From assembly GCF_018919175.1 (NCBI RefSeq), contig NZ_JAHLQL010000001.1, positions 1,632,837 to 1,696,836 on the forward strand: DNA of 64,000 nt. The letters are read 5' to 3'. Under the pieces are notes generated by a model, which saw only the letters and a program-made list of their open reading frames with translations, had not been told where the DNA came from and ran no database searches. The position numbers were made by a program, and so were the translations under genes. Source of the stretch: Clostridium simiarum. GTDB taxonomy: Bacteria > Bacillota > Clostridia > Clostridiales > Clostridiaceae. Positions within the stretch are counted from its first letter, which is position 1. The number at the start of each line of letters is the position of its first letter. This document shows, piece after piece, positions 9,518 through 17,313 of this stretch.

Positions 9518-9805
9518 TTAAATCAATTTATTGTAAATATTCATATCTGCTTCTTTTAACATAAGTTTTCCCATCCTTGGAACAATTCTATTGAAATGCT
9601 CAGATTTTAAGTGCTCCTCCAAAGCCTCTTTATTTTCCCACTCTTCAATCATTGTGAGAATTGTTGCATCCTGCTCATCTTGATACATTTCATACTTTAT
9701 GCATCCTTTCTCTTTTCTTGTTATTTCTACTAGTTCTTTGCTTAATTCAATAATTTCATCAATTTTATCCTCTTTAGCAAAGTTTTTAGCAACTACTTTT
9801 ATCAT
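9518..9805 (-). CDS. Antibiotic-biosynthesis monooxygenase (ABM) domain protein, 95 aa
   Basis: This small protein matches the ABM/YgiN-like dimeric alpha+beta fold: an N-terminal strand MIKVVAKNFA, a helix (residues 13-33), KGCIKYEMYQDE, then TMIEEWENKEALEEHLKSEH, the segment most typical of the family. Characterised members oxidise quinols or degrade haem without metal or flavin cofactors; which applies here is unknown. An AGGAGG ribosome site lies 7 bases upstream of the ATG. The gene appears to be transcribed alone. Confidence 0.85.
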   Translation of the reverse strand: MIKVVAKNFAKEDKIDEIIELSKELVEITRKEKGCIKYEMYQDEQDATILTMIEEWENKEALEEHLKSEHFNRIVPRMGKLMLKEADMNIYNKLI

Positions 9806-10035
9806 ATATACCTCCTAATTTATATGTTTTTATACTACATGATATTATTATAAAAAATAAGTATATACATAACAAGTACGTACTATTTTGTATTCTACTA
9901 CTTAAAAGGATACTATAGGGAGTATTTTAACTATGGACCTAGCTACTCTCCCTTAGAATTTAAAAATAAAAACTATCCATGTACTTTTGAAATTACAATG
10001 AGTTTGAAGGGTAGAAACTATAATCCACTTATTAA

Positions 10036-10965
10036 TTATAGTTTTAGTATTGCATCTTTAATCTGCTCTTCAATATCTGCTAGGATTTCAAGGGTGTCTC
10101 CCACAGCTTCTAATCTACCTTGAGTTGCTAGAGTTTGACATTTACCAAATAATCTAGATTGTTTTTCTTTTAGTGTTGATATTAGGACTTCTCGATTATT
10201 AAAATACTTTGCAAAATCTTGAGACCTTCTTGCGGATACTGGAAATGCAAAATATATTAAATGAGACATTTCTCTATCTGTAATTTTTTTATTTCTAAAT
10301 TCATTTGCCTTTATATTTATCGCTTCTCTTCCAAAGAGAACTTTTGATTCTCTTGCTACTTTTTCTTGGTTTATATATATAGTTTTAAAATTTTTAATTG
10401 CTCTTAAAAAAATTTCATCTTCACTTAAATCAGATTCTTTCTTAGGAGAAAACCAGTAATGATAAGGTCCTTTCCTACACTGTATTTTATCAGATTTCCA
10501 AGCTAAGTCTAATTGATTTAAAGGTAATGACACAAAAGGATAGCCATGAGGATCATGTAGTAATACTTCATTATTATTCATTTCCAAGGCTAAAACATAA
10601 TGATCAGATCCACTTAGATATTTATGATTAGGTAAATATGTTAAAAACCCCATATCTACAGGCCCTACCATAATTGGAGAATCGGATAAAACTTTTGAAA
10701 ATTCCTCTAAGGGAAGTTCACCTCCATCTTTGCTAACTCTTTCATTTACACTAAAGCCTAAGGAATGAAATGCTGCATTAATTGCAACATCTGGACTAGT
10801 TACAGAGTTGTCAAAAAACAGTAACCCATCTTCAATGGAGGCACCTAATGAAAATCCTGTAAGTACTTCTATTAAAGAAGGACTCACCTCTTCACTTATT
10901 GTAGATAACAGCATGGAAGCAGAGTTAGAATAACAATATGACCCATTTCCTTTATATGAAACCAT
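10036..10965 (-). CDS. Papain/C39-like (BtrH_N-type) cysteine hydrolase or acyltransferase, 309 aa
   Basis: The N-terminal half has a plausible catalytic triad of the papain/C39-like fold: Cys11 in GSYCYSNSASML, His122 in GSDHYVLALE and Asp138 in LLHDPHGYPF. This arrangement is shared by BtrH-type acyltransferases and C39-like peptidases. The C-terminal half (about 180-309) is helical and has no motif I recognise. No signal peptide is present, so it acts in the cytoplasm. The gene starts 25 bases after a VOC-family gene on the same strand and is probably cotranscribed with it. A hairpin AAACTATAAT/ATTATAGTTT spans the stop codon. The substrate is unknown. Confidence 0.7.
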   Translation of the reverse strand: MVSYKGNGSYCYSNSASMLLSTISEEVSPSLIEVLTGFSLGASIEDGLLFFDNSVTSPDVAINAAFHSLGFSVNERVSKDGGELPLEEFSKVLSDSPIMVGPVDMGFLTYLPNHKYLSGSDHYVLALEMNNNEVLLHDPHGYPFVSLPLNQLDLAWKSDKIQCRKGPYHYWFSPKKESDLSEDEIFLRAIKNFKTIYINQEKVARESKVLFGREAINIKANEFRNKKITDREMSHLIYFAFPVSARRSQDFAKYFNNREVLISTLKEKQSRLFGKCQTLATQGRLEAVGDTLEILADIEEQIKDAILKL

Positions 10966-10990
10966 GTAATCAATCCTTTCAATTATTATA

Positions 10991-11356
10991 TTATTTACCC
11001 ACTAATACAAACACATTTTTATCTGGAGCTTCTAATACTGCAACATGACCAGATTCAGTTTTGAAAGGCTCTCTAATCCAATTAACATTTGGATTTTTAC
11101 ATAAGTTATTGTATGCCTCTACAACATCATCAACATATATTTCTATATCCATTACCTTGAGATCAGAATCATTTTGAAGAACAAGCTCTGAGCTATTTTT
11201 TTCAGGAAACCTTAATCCAATTAATGTACAAAGACTACCATTATTTAATTTCCTTTCAACTTTCCAATTCTCTTTTAACCCTAAAGAAGTATAGAAATCA
11301 ACAGAACTTTCAATATCCGAAGTATAGATGGATACACACTCTAATCTTTTAAACAT
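10991..11356 (-). CDS. VOC (glyoxalase/bleomycin-resistance) family protein, 121 aa
   Basis: The protein has the paired beta-alpha-beta-beta-beta units of the vicinal oxygen chelate fold: FKRLECVSIYTSDIESSVDFY at the start, LELVLQN-type strand in the middle, IEIYVDDVVEAYNNL opening the second half, and a C-terminal VAVLEAPDKNVFVL strand. Family members detoxify methylglyoxal, bind drugs or modify fosfomycin; the activity here is unknown. It is the first gene of a two-gene operon with the papain-like protein and diverges from a WYL regulator, which is its likely controller. A good AGGAGG site precedes the ATG. Confidence 0.85.
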   Translation of the reverse strand: MFKRLECVSIYTSDIESSVDFYTSLGLKENWKVERKLNNGSLCTLIGLRFPEKNSSELVLQNDSDLKVMDIEIYVDDVVEAYNNLCKNPNVNWIREPFKTESGHVAVLEAPDKNVFVLVGK

Positions 11357-11422
11357 AATTTAACCTCCTAATTAGTATTTTTTTATTATCAATGTAAATA
11401 TAACATGTATTTATGACATCTA

Positions 11423-11452
11423 TTGACGTAATTATTATGAGAAAGTTATAAT
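11423..11452 (+). promoter_or_regulatory. Putative promoter of the first WYL regulator gene
   Basis: TTGACG (11423-11428) and TATAAT (11447-11452) are separated by 18 bases on the plus strand, about 110 bases upstream of the start codon. Confidence 0.55.
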
Positions 11453-11562
11453 AATTAAAATAATATCTTTTGTATAAGGTAGCATTATATAAATTTAAGT
11501 TTTACATCATTTCTTTATAAGAGTTTTTACAAAAATAAAATATAGGAATTAGGAGTAAAAAT

Positions 11563-12519
11563 ATGAATAAATCTAAACGATTAGTAGATTTGATAATTGT
11601 TATTAATAGGAAACAAAGCTTTACAGCAAAGGATTTAGCAGAGGAATTCGGAGTCTCAATACGTACAATACAAAGAGACTTAAAAGATTTAGAAGACTTA
11701 GGGGTTCCATTATACACAGAACTTGGTCCTAAAGGTGGATATAGATTGCTAAATAAAAAAATCTTGCCTCCTATAGCATTTACAGAAAATGAAGCTATAG
11801 CAATATTCTTTGCCTATCAGTCCCTTCAAAATTATGCCTCATTACCTTTTGATGATGATGCTATATCCGCATTAAGTAAGTTTTATAATTATCTTCCGGA
11901 TAATACTAAAGATAAAATTGATGTGATGCGAAACCGTGTTTTATTTTGGGTACCAAAAAGAGATGAGGACAATCCATATCTAAAATTTATTTTAGAAGGA
12001 GTAATTGAAAGAAAAATTTTATCAATTGAATACGAATCTATTAATGGTGTTAGCTATAGAGACATTTTACCCATAGGCATATATTCACATAATGGATATT
12101 GGTACTGTCCAGCCTTTTGTTTAAATAAACAATCCTACAGATTATTTAGAGTTGACTATATTAGATCAGTGACTATAAAAAAAGATTCAACCCTAGAAAA
12201 ACCTATTGGTGACATAAGTCTAAAGGATTGGTTTGAGCCATCAAGGCCTGAAAAAACTGTAAAATTAAAGGTAAAGCTTTCTAAAAAAGGAGTGAGAAAG
12301 TGTCAATTAGAACCATGGTTGGATAAAAAGATAATAATAAATTATGACGGAACTGGGTTTATTGACACAGCTATAGATATAAGAGATGTAGACTATTATT
12401 CAGATTTTTTACTAGGTGTAGGTACAGATGCAACTATTGAATCACCTTGCGAAATAGTTGATTTAATTTTAGAGAAAATAGATAATATAAAAAATAATTA
12501 TAAAAGTAATCCTATATAA
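11563..12519 (+). CDS. YafY-type HTH/WYL-domain transcriptional regulator, 318 aa
   Basis: Residues 1-60 form an HTH_11 domain (SFTAKDLAEEFGVSIRTIQR). Residues about 140-210 form the WYL ligand-sensing domain with its ISIEYESINGVSYR, YWYCPAFC and YRLFRVDYI segments, and a WCX-like C-terminal extension follows. Such proteins sense small molecules or nucleic acids and usually regulate a neighbouring gene. Here the divergent VOC/papain-like operon is the obvious target. AGGAGT precedes the ATG. A second regulator of the same type sits beside a different VOC gene at 62678-63616. Confidence 0.9.
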   Translation: MNKSKRLVDLIIVINRKQSFTAKDLAEEFGVSIRTIQRDLKDLEDLGVPLYTELGPKGGYRLLNKKILPPIAFTENEAIAIFFAYQSLQNYASLPFDDDAISALSKFYNYLPDNTKDKIDVMRNRVLFWVPKRDEDNPYLKFILEGVIERKILSIEYESINGVSYRDILPIGIYSHNGYWYCPAFCLNKQSYRLFRVDYIRSVTIKKDSTLEKPIGDISLKDWFEPSRPEKTVKLKVKLSKKGVRKCQLEPWLDKKIIINYDGTGFIDTAIDIRDVDYYSDFLLGVGTDATIESPCEIVDLILEKIDNIKNNYKSNPI

Positions 12520-12584
12520 CCTATTTTTAGGCTTCCATAAATTTTCCTCTCATTATATTAACATCTGTAAATATATGGTTCGTA

Positions 12585-13481
12585 TCAGTTACTTATTTGT
12601 GTTGGCTTTACAGGATCAGGGTGGATATTTATATAAATATTAAGCGAATGTTCTATTTCTTTTTCAGCACAAAATAATTCATTATGTAGTTCCAACAAAT
12701 CTCCATCTGATGGAACTACTACATGAACAGATGCAAAAAAACGATTAGGTCCATAATTATGCAGCATCAAATCATGAACGCTTATAATATTTTTATTTGC
12801 AAGAAGCTTTTCTTTTATTTCACTTGCCACTTTAGGGTCAGGACTTTGACCCATCAATGGTTTTAATGTATCCATGGCTGCTCTAAATCCAGAATATAGC
12901 ATAAACAAAGAAGCTATGGTTCCTGCATATCCATCAACCTGGCAGTTTAAGAAATGAGCCATGAGATAGGAGCCTAATGTAACTGCGGTTACAAGAGCAT
13001 CACATAGACTATCCAAAGCTAAAGCATTAACAGCCACAGATTCTATTTTTTTACCTGCATATCTGTTAAATAATCCTATGCTTAACTTCACCAAAATCGA
13101 GAATGCAAGACCAATTAAGGTAGCCCAATTAAATACAACACTTTCTGGATGTAAGATTTCCTGTATGGAACTTTTGATGAGTTTCAATCCCACTATAAGG
13201 ATGAAAAAAGAAACAACAAATCCTGATATATATTCAATCCGTCCATATCCAAAAGGATACTTTTTATTGGCAGGTTTTTTAGCCAATTTGAAGCTTACTA
13301 AAGTAATTCCAAAAGATCCAGCATCAGACAAATTATTAAAGGCATCCGCAGTAATAGCAATACTGTTTGATATCCAACCCATTATTAGTTTAAAAATGAA
13401 TAGTAAAATATTGCTGAGAATACCCACCATACCTACAAACATTCCATAGTTTTCTCTGCTTCCTTTTAATAAAACCTTCAT
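12585..13481 (-). CDS. Cation diffusion facilitator (CDF) metal exporter, 298 aa
   Basis: This is a six-membrane-segment CDF transporter with a C-terminal cytoplasmic domain (about 205-298, ending HPDPVKP) for dimerisation and metal sensing. The transport site reads NxxxD in segment 2 (Asn49, Asp53 in FNNLSDAG) and DxxxD in segment 5 (Asp157, Asp161 in LDSLCDAL). His residues typical of zinc exporters are absent. The Asn/Asp set is the one I associate with manganese or iron CDF proteins such as MntE. It is the last gene of an operon with Fur and MarR genes, separated by 78 bases that hold a dyad. AGGAGG precedes the ATG. Confidence 0.92.
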   Translation of the reverse strand: MKVLLKGSRENYGMFVGMVGILSNILLFIFKLIMGWISNSIAITADAFNNLSDAGSFGITLVSFKLAKKPANKKYPFGYGRIEYISGFVVSFFILIVGLKLIKSSIQEILHPESVVFNWATLIGLAFSILVKLSIGLFNRYAGKKIESVAVNALALDSLCDALVTAVTLGSYLMAHFLNCQVDGYAGTIASLFMLYSGFRAAMDTLKPLMGQSPDPKVASEIKEKLLANKNIISVHDLMLHNYGPNRFFASVHVVVPSDGDLLELHNELFCAEKEIEHSLNIYINIHPDPVKPTQISN

Positions 13482-13513
13482 ACTAATCCTCCTTTCCTTA
13501 TTTATTTCATCAT

Positions 13514-13526
13514 ATCATCTGATGAT
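13514..13526. promoter_or_regulatory. ATCATC-T-GATGAT dyad upstream of the CDF gene
   Basis: A perfect 6-1-6 inverted repeat lies in the short gap between the Fur and CDF genes. An imperfect copy, ATCATCTGATGTT, is at 14830-14842 upstream of the MarR gene. A shared dyad at both ends of a metal operon suggests a common operator, possibly for the Fur-type protein, although it does not look like a standard Fur box. Confidence 0.45.
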
Positions 13527-13559
13527 TAAAAATAGTTTTTACTAATAATATAATGCAGT

Positions 13560-14000
13560 CTATTTAATGGTTTTTCCTGCACATTCCGCACAAATCCCAT
13601 AACATTTAACACGAATATCCTTTATTTCAAAGTTGTATTTGTTATGAATTTTTACTATTGATTCACTAATAAGCAGATTTTCTGCAACATCTATAATCTT
13701 TTCGCAACCCATACAGATGAGGTGGGGATGTACAGAACTTTTTCCCTCTGTATTAAGCTCATATTTGTTTAGCTCATCCCTTTTATCAAAACTTGTAACC
13801 ATCCCTAATTCATCCATGATTTGCAATGTTCTATAAACAGTAGCAACTCCTAAAGTATGGTCTTTTTTTCTAGCTATCTCCCATATATCCTTTGTACTTA
13901 GATGTTCTCCTAAGCTTTCCATCATTATATTCCAGATAATCTGCCTCTGCTCTGTTAATTTATATCCTTTTTCTTTAAGCAACACCTCAAAATTTTTCAT
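13560..14000 (-). CDS. Fur-family metal/peroxide-responsive repressor, 146 aa
   Basis: Residues 1-80 are a winged helix (KGYKLTEQRQIIWNIM, ATVYRTLQIMDELGMV) and the rest is the dimerisation domain. Two zinc-finger pairs, CMGC and CAEC, mark the structural zinc site. The HPHLICMGC segment is typical of Fur/PerR/Zur. Which metal it senses cannot be decided. An upstream TTG (14024) extends the frame by eight residues, but ATG at 14000 begins the conserved MKNFEVLLKEKGYKLT. The gene follows the MarR gene by a few bases and precedes the CDF exporter, so metal efflux control is likely. Confidence 0.9.
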   Translation of the reverse strand: MKNFEVLLKEKGYKLTEQRQIIWNIMMESLGEHLSTKDIWEIARKKDHTLGVATVYRTLQIMDELGMVTSFDKRDELNKYELNTEGKSSVHPHLICMGCEKIIDVAENLLISESIVKIHNKYNFEIKDIRVKCYGICAECAGKTIK

Positions 14001-14038
14001 TATATTCAACCCTATAGCTATCAATTTAAGGGGCCAGA

Positions 14039-14626
14039 TTATTTATGCTTAACATAATGATCATGATGATACCCATGTCCATAATGTTCATGATGTCTGT
14101 GATGTTCATAATGTTTGTTATGTCCATCATGTCTGTGATATTCATAATGACCTGCGCCCTGCTCTTGATACCCTTCCTTTCTATAAGAATTTTCAGCTAC
14201 TTCTAAACTTGCACACAATTTTTCAGTAAGTATAAACAATTGTTTCTGTTCATCCTCTGTTAATCCCTGGAATAAAGATTCTACAAATGCATCTTTACTT
14301 TCAGACATTTTTTGAGCCACTTTTTCTCCTTCCCCAGTTAAATAGATTCGCATTACCCGCTGATCCTTGTTGTCCTGTTTCCTTACAATCAGACCACTCT
14401 GTTCCAGCTTTCTCAACATCTCTGTCATTGAAGATGGACGTACATCCAGTTGCTCTGCCAAATCTCTTTGACTAGCACCGTTGTTTTGAAGAATTAAAAG
14501 AAGCAAATTTGCTTGCCCATGATAGAGCCCACCTTTACCATGGTTTTCTCGATGAGATGTGCGGTGCATTTGACGATTTAAGCGATGCAAAGCACCATAT
14601 AACTCATTTAAATTTGTTTTTGACAT
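14039..14626 (-). CDS. MarR-family regulator with histidine-rich C-terminal tail, 195 aa
   Basis: Residues about 30-140 form a MarR winged helix (NNGASQRDLAEQLDVRPSS, LIVRKQDNKDQRVMRIYLT). The last 40 or so residues are an unusual tail, from GAGHYEYHRHDGHNKHYEHH to the terminus, in which roughly every second or third residue is His, mixed with Tyr and Asp. The tail could chelate nickel, zinc or cobalt. The gene heads an operon with Fur and CDF genes. Palindromic TTAGGNNCCTAA sites around its own promoter imply autorepression, possibly relieved by metal. AGGAGG precedes the ATG. Standard MarR proteins are about 140-150 residues, so the tail is an addition. Confidence 0.9.
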   Translation of the reverse strand: MSKTNLNELYGALHRLNRQMHRTSHRENHGKGGLYHGQANLLLLILQNNGASQRDLAEQLDVRPSSMTEMLRKLEQSGLIVRKQDNKDQRVMRIYLTGEGEKVAQKMSESKDAFVESLFQGLTEDEQKQLFILTEKLCASLEVAENSYRKEGYQEQGAGHYEYHRHDGHNKHYEHHRHHEHYGHGYHHDHYVKHK

Positions 14627-14658
14627 ACGATTTTCCTCCTAAGTATCTTCAACTTTAG

Positions 14659-14670
14659 TTAGGTACCTAA
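14659..14670. promoter_or_regulatory. MarR-type operator 1 (TTAGGTACCTAA)
   Basis: A perfect 12-bp palindrome 32 bases upstream of the MarR start codon, just downstream of the -10 box, where bound repressor would block initiation. Confidence 0.75.
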
Positions 14671-14678
14671 TTTTTTTT

Positions 14679-14707
14679 AGTATATCAGTGTCTTTTGCCT
14701 ATGTCAA
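14679..14707 (-). promoter_or_regulatory. Consensus promoter of the MarR-Fur-CDF operon
   Basis: Minus strand TTGACA (14707-14702), 17-base spacer, TATACT (14684-14679). This is close to the ideal sigma-A promoter and is flanked on each side by a TTAGGNNCCTAA palindrome. Confidence 0.8.
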
Positions 14708-14716
14708 CAAAAATGT

Positions 14717-14728
14717 TTAGGTTCCTAA
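14717..14728. promoter_or_regulatory. MarR-type operator 2 (TTAGGTTCCTAA)
   Basis: Same arms as operator 1, placed 10 bases upstream of the -35 box. The 15-base version TTTAGGTTCCTAATT recurs exactly in inverted orientation at 14939-14953. Confidence 0.65.
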
Positions 14729-14859
14729 TTATTTTCTATATAATCTACAACTTCACTATTTCTCTACTTTCCTTAGGAAAAATCTTTTATAAAAAGTGTA
14801 GCAACTAATTCTATAATTATATTCATCCTATCATCTGATGTTTAGTTTTTAAAATTTTT

Positions 14860-14896
14860 ATATGGCATTTTTATTGTATAAATAATAATGCCATAT
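14860..14896. promoter_or_regulatory. ATATGGCATT / AATGCCATAT inverted repeat, 17-base spacer
   Basis: Two perfect 10-base arms lie in the 475-base gap upstream of the MarR operon. It could be a two-half-site operator, as for some metal regulators, or an RNA hairpin. No U-tract follows on either strand. Confidence 0.4.
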
Positions 14897-14940
14897 CAGT
14901 CCTTATCCTACAGAATTCATTAATATTACAGTGATTTTAA

Positions 14941-14952
14941 TTAGGAACCTAA
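14941..14952. promoter_or_regulatory. MarR-type operator 3 (TTAGGAACCTAA)
   Basis: A third TTAGGNNCCTAA site about 210 bases beyond operator 2. No gene start is close to it, so it may be a remote operator used for looping or mark an unannotated transcript. Confidence 0.55.
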
Positions 14953-15101
14953 ATTATTAGAGATATCCCTATTATAATAGTATATGTTATCTCATAATTT
15001 ATGCTATTGATTTCGTGGACATTAAAAAACACCTCAGTAATACGTAGAATAAGCTCAAAATTTTTCAATTTGACTTTCTTCTCTATGGACAACAAGTTTT
15101 T

Positions 15102-15782
15102 CTACAACAGTTGCTTCATGGTTATATCCAAGTAATCATTTGTATAGTTCCTTGCAGCGGAAGTATCTTGTCTTTCTATTGCTTTATAAACCTGGTCATG
15201 ATATTGAATTTGCCTCTTAACTGACTCAAAATCTGAAATTACTTCTTTTAAAGAATCTTTCATAGTTTGAGAAAAAGTTATATAAAGATCCTTTAAAACG
15301 CTATTTTGCGTAGCAGATGCCATAGCATTGTGAAATTCCCAATCATGTTCAACATAGGCATTAATATCATTAGTTTTTTCAGCGGATCTTCTTTTATCTA
15401 AACTACTTTTCATTTCTAATAAATCTTTTTCTGTTCGATTCATAGCTGCTAATTCAGCAATTTGAAGTTCCAACATTCGTCTTACTTCATAAATTTCCAA
15501 CAAGGATGCTCTTCTTAATCTTTGATCTAGAGGCTCACTAATAACATATTCTTTACAGACAAATGTTCCTTCTCCTTGTCTAACTTCAAGCAACCCTGAA
15601 CTAGATAAAACTTTTATTGCTTCTCTTAAAGTTGAACGCCCTACCCCAAATAACTCCATCAATTCAGGTTCTGTAGGTATTTTCTGACCTGGTATATAAT
15701 ATCCCAAAGATATATCTTTTTGTAATTGATGTATTACTTGATCAACTAATTTATGTGGAATCATTTTACGTTTTTCATTCAT
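15102..15782 (-). CDS. GntR/FadR-family transcriptional regulator with FCD domain, 226 aa
   Basis: Residues about 8-75 are a GntR winged helix (GYYIPGQKIPTEPELMELFG, GRSTLREAIKVLSSSGLLEV). Residues about 90-215 are an all-helical FCD domain whose EHDWEFHNAMA and later His residues can bind a metal and a carboxylate ligand. FadR-type regulators usually respond to organic acids or sugar acids. It lies downstream of the cellulose operon on the same strand but has its own strong promoter, so a role in controlling that operon is possible but not shown. Confidence 0.88.
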   Translation of the reverse strand: MNEKRKMIPHKLVDQVIHQLQKDISLGYYIPGQKIPTEPELMELFGVGRSTLREAIKVLSSSGLLEVRQGEGTFVCKEYVISEPLDQRLRRASLLEIYEVRRMLELQIAELAAMNRTEKDLLEMKSSLDKRRSAEKTNDINAYVEHDWEFHNAMASATQNSVLKDLYITFSQTMKDSLKEVISDFESVKRQIQYHDQVYKAIERQDTSAARNYTNDYLDITMKQLL

Positions 15783-15806
15783 CAGATCATCACATCTCCC
15801 ATTTTA

Positions 15807-15835
15807 AATATAGGACTTATTCAACAACTTGTCAA
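15807..15835 (-). promoter_or_regulatory. Consensus promoter of the GntR gene
   Basis: Minus strand TTGACA (15835-15830), 17-base spacer, TATATT (15812-15807), about 25 bases upstream of the start codon region. It separates this gene from the cellulose operon upstream. Confidence 0.7.
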
Positions 15836-15950
15836 ATATTACAAAGTCTTAACTTATAAAATTACATCTATGGTTATTTTTTTAAAACTACTTGAGATTA
15901 TGCTACCAAAATATTTATTTTATTAAAAAGTTAACCTTTATCACTAAAAT

Positions 15951-17159
15951 CTATCTAAAAAAAGGAAAAAATTCATCTGTTAGATTTTGAGGATAAACAG
16001 ATAAAAATACAAAATCATATTTCTGTAATTTTACATACTCTACAATGTCTCCCTCATAGTATCTAGGATCTATTATATCTATTTGTGAACACAAAGAAGA
16101 AAAGAAAGCTATGGTTGGTACTATTAGGGAATCCTTTATAAAAGCCACTTTTAGCCCTTTAGGATTTTCAAAATTATTTATTTTCACAAATGGTCGATTA
16201 CCTAATAAATATGTAAAATATTTATCCGATTCGGCATTTAATAAATCTATGTCTGCATTAAAAGGATAAGCTAGCATTAGACTTTCTTCAAATCTTCCAT
16301 TTAACTCAAATTTTTCTTTTTTAGAATCTGTATAATATCTATAATTTGTTTTAAATTTAGGATAAATTAAAGTAAAATCATCAATTCCTCCATATAGTTT
16401 TCCAGTTTTTCTTCCCATAGATCCAAGAAATGAATTGGGATACACAATAGTGTTATAATTATTGATATCTCTGTAATAATGATTTTCATCTAAATGCATA
16501 TTATATTTTTTATTCAATTGGTCAGTTAATTCACCAAATGCCCAAAAGGCTGTTTCAGTTCTCCAGTGATGATCTGTGTTAAAAAACAGCTGATCCTTTT
16601 GAATACCACTGTTTAAAATATTATCTCTAAAGTCAATATAACTTACACTATTTTCTTTAAGTTCATTTAAAAACTCATTTGCTGTTTCATTACTATAAGA
16701 GTAAGGTATTCCTTTAGGAAATTGTGTGACTCCTTGTATGTATTTATCTGGAGTCATTAAATAAACAAAATTAGAACCATTCTTTTGTACTTCATCAGAA
16801 AATTTAAAAACTCTCTTTGATAGTTCTTTTACCACCTTTGGACCATTTGCAAAATATGAGTAGTGCATTTTTCCCTCAGTATCTTTTACAACACTAAAGC
16901 TTGAAAAATCATTCTTATCCATAAGTTTTTGCATATACCCATATGTTTCGATAAACATACCTTTTTTAATTATCCTGTCATTTACTTTTCCATCTACTGC
17001 TGTGATGGTTTCCTTTAAACTCAATTTTTTATCCGCTGAATTCTTTATTTCACTTAACACTTCTTTACCAGAATAACTTATATTAAATGCAGAAAAAGTA
17101 AATAAAACCATTAAAAAAATAATTGTTGCTATGGACCGTACTTTAAAGAAAGTATTCAT
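15951..17159 (-). CDS. ccsI: DHHW-family SGNH-like protein, cellulose-modification partner (CcsI-like), 402 aa
   Basis: The protein has an N-terminal membrane segment (about 8-28) and an extracytoplasmic domain with the diagnostic DHHW motif at residues 196-199 (NTDHHWRTETAFWAFGELTD). DHHW and AlgJ/AlgX proteins are SGNH-hydrolase-like enzymes that work with MBOAT acyltransferases to put acetyl groups on exopolysaccharides. It is the last gene of the five-gene cellulose operon, 154 bases after the MBOAT gene. The order matches the clostridial ccsZABHI operon as I recall it. AGGAGG precedes the ATG. Confidence 0.82.
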   Translation of the reverse strand: MNTFFKVRSIATIIFLMVLFTFSAFNISYSGKEVLSEIKNSADKKLSLKETITAVDGKVNDRIIKKGMFIETYGYMQKLMDKNDFSSFSVVKDTEGKMHYSYFANGPKVVKELSKRVFKFSDEVQKNGSNFVYLMTPDKYIQGVTQFPKGIPYSYSNETANEFLNELKENSVSYIDFRDNILNSGIQKDQLFFNTDHHWRTETAFWAFGELTDQLNKKYNMHLDENHYYRDINNYNTIVYPNSFLGSMGRKTGKLYGGIDDFTLIYPKFKTNYRYYTDSKKEKFELNGRFEESLMLAYPFNADIDLLNAESDKYFTYLLGNRPFVKINNFENPKGLKVAFIKDSLIVPTIAFFSSLCSQIDIIDPRYYEGDIVEYVKLQKYDFVFLSVYPQNLTDEFFPFFR

Positions 17160-17313
17160 CTCTTTCCTCCTATAATAAGATTTATAGTCAGTTTTATACT
17201 AATTTGTAGTAAGTAACTTCACTACATCAGAAATCTTTAATATTGCTTTAAACTCATTTAATGTATTTTTAATTCTTTATAAAAATCGTCTCATTTTATG
17301 ACCAGTTCTTTCA

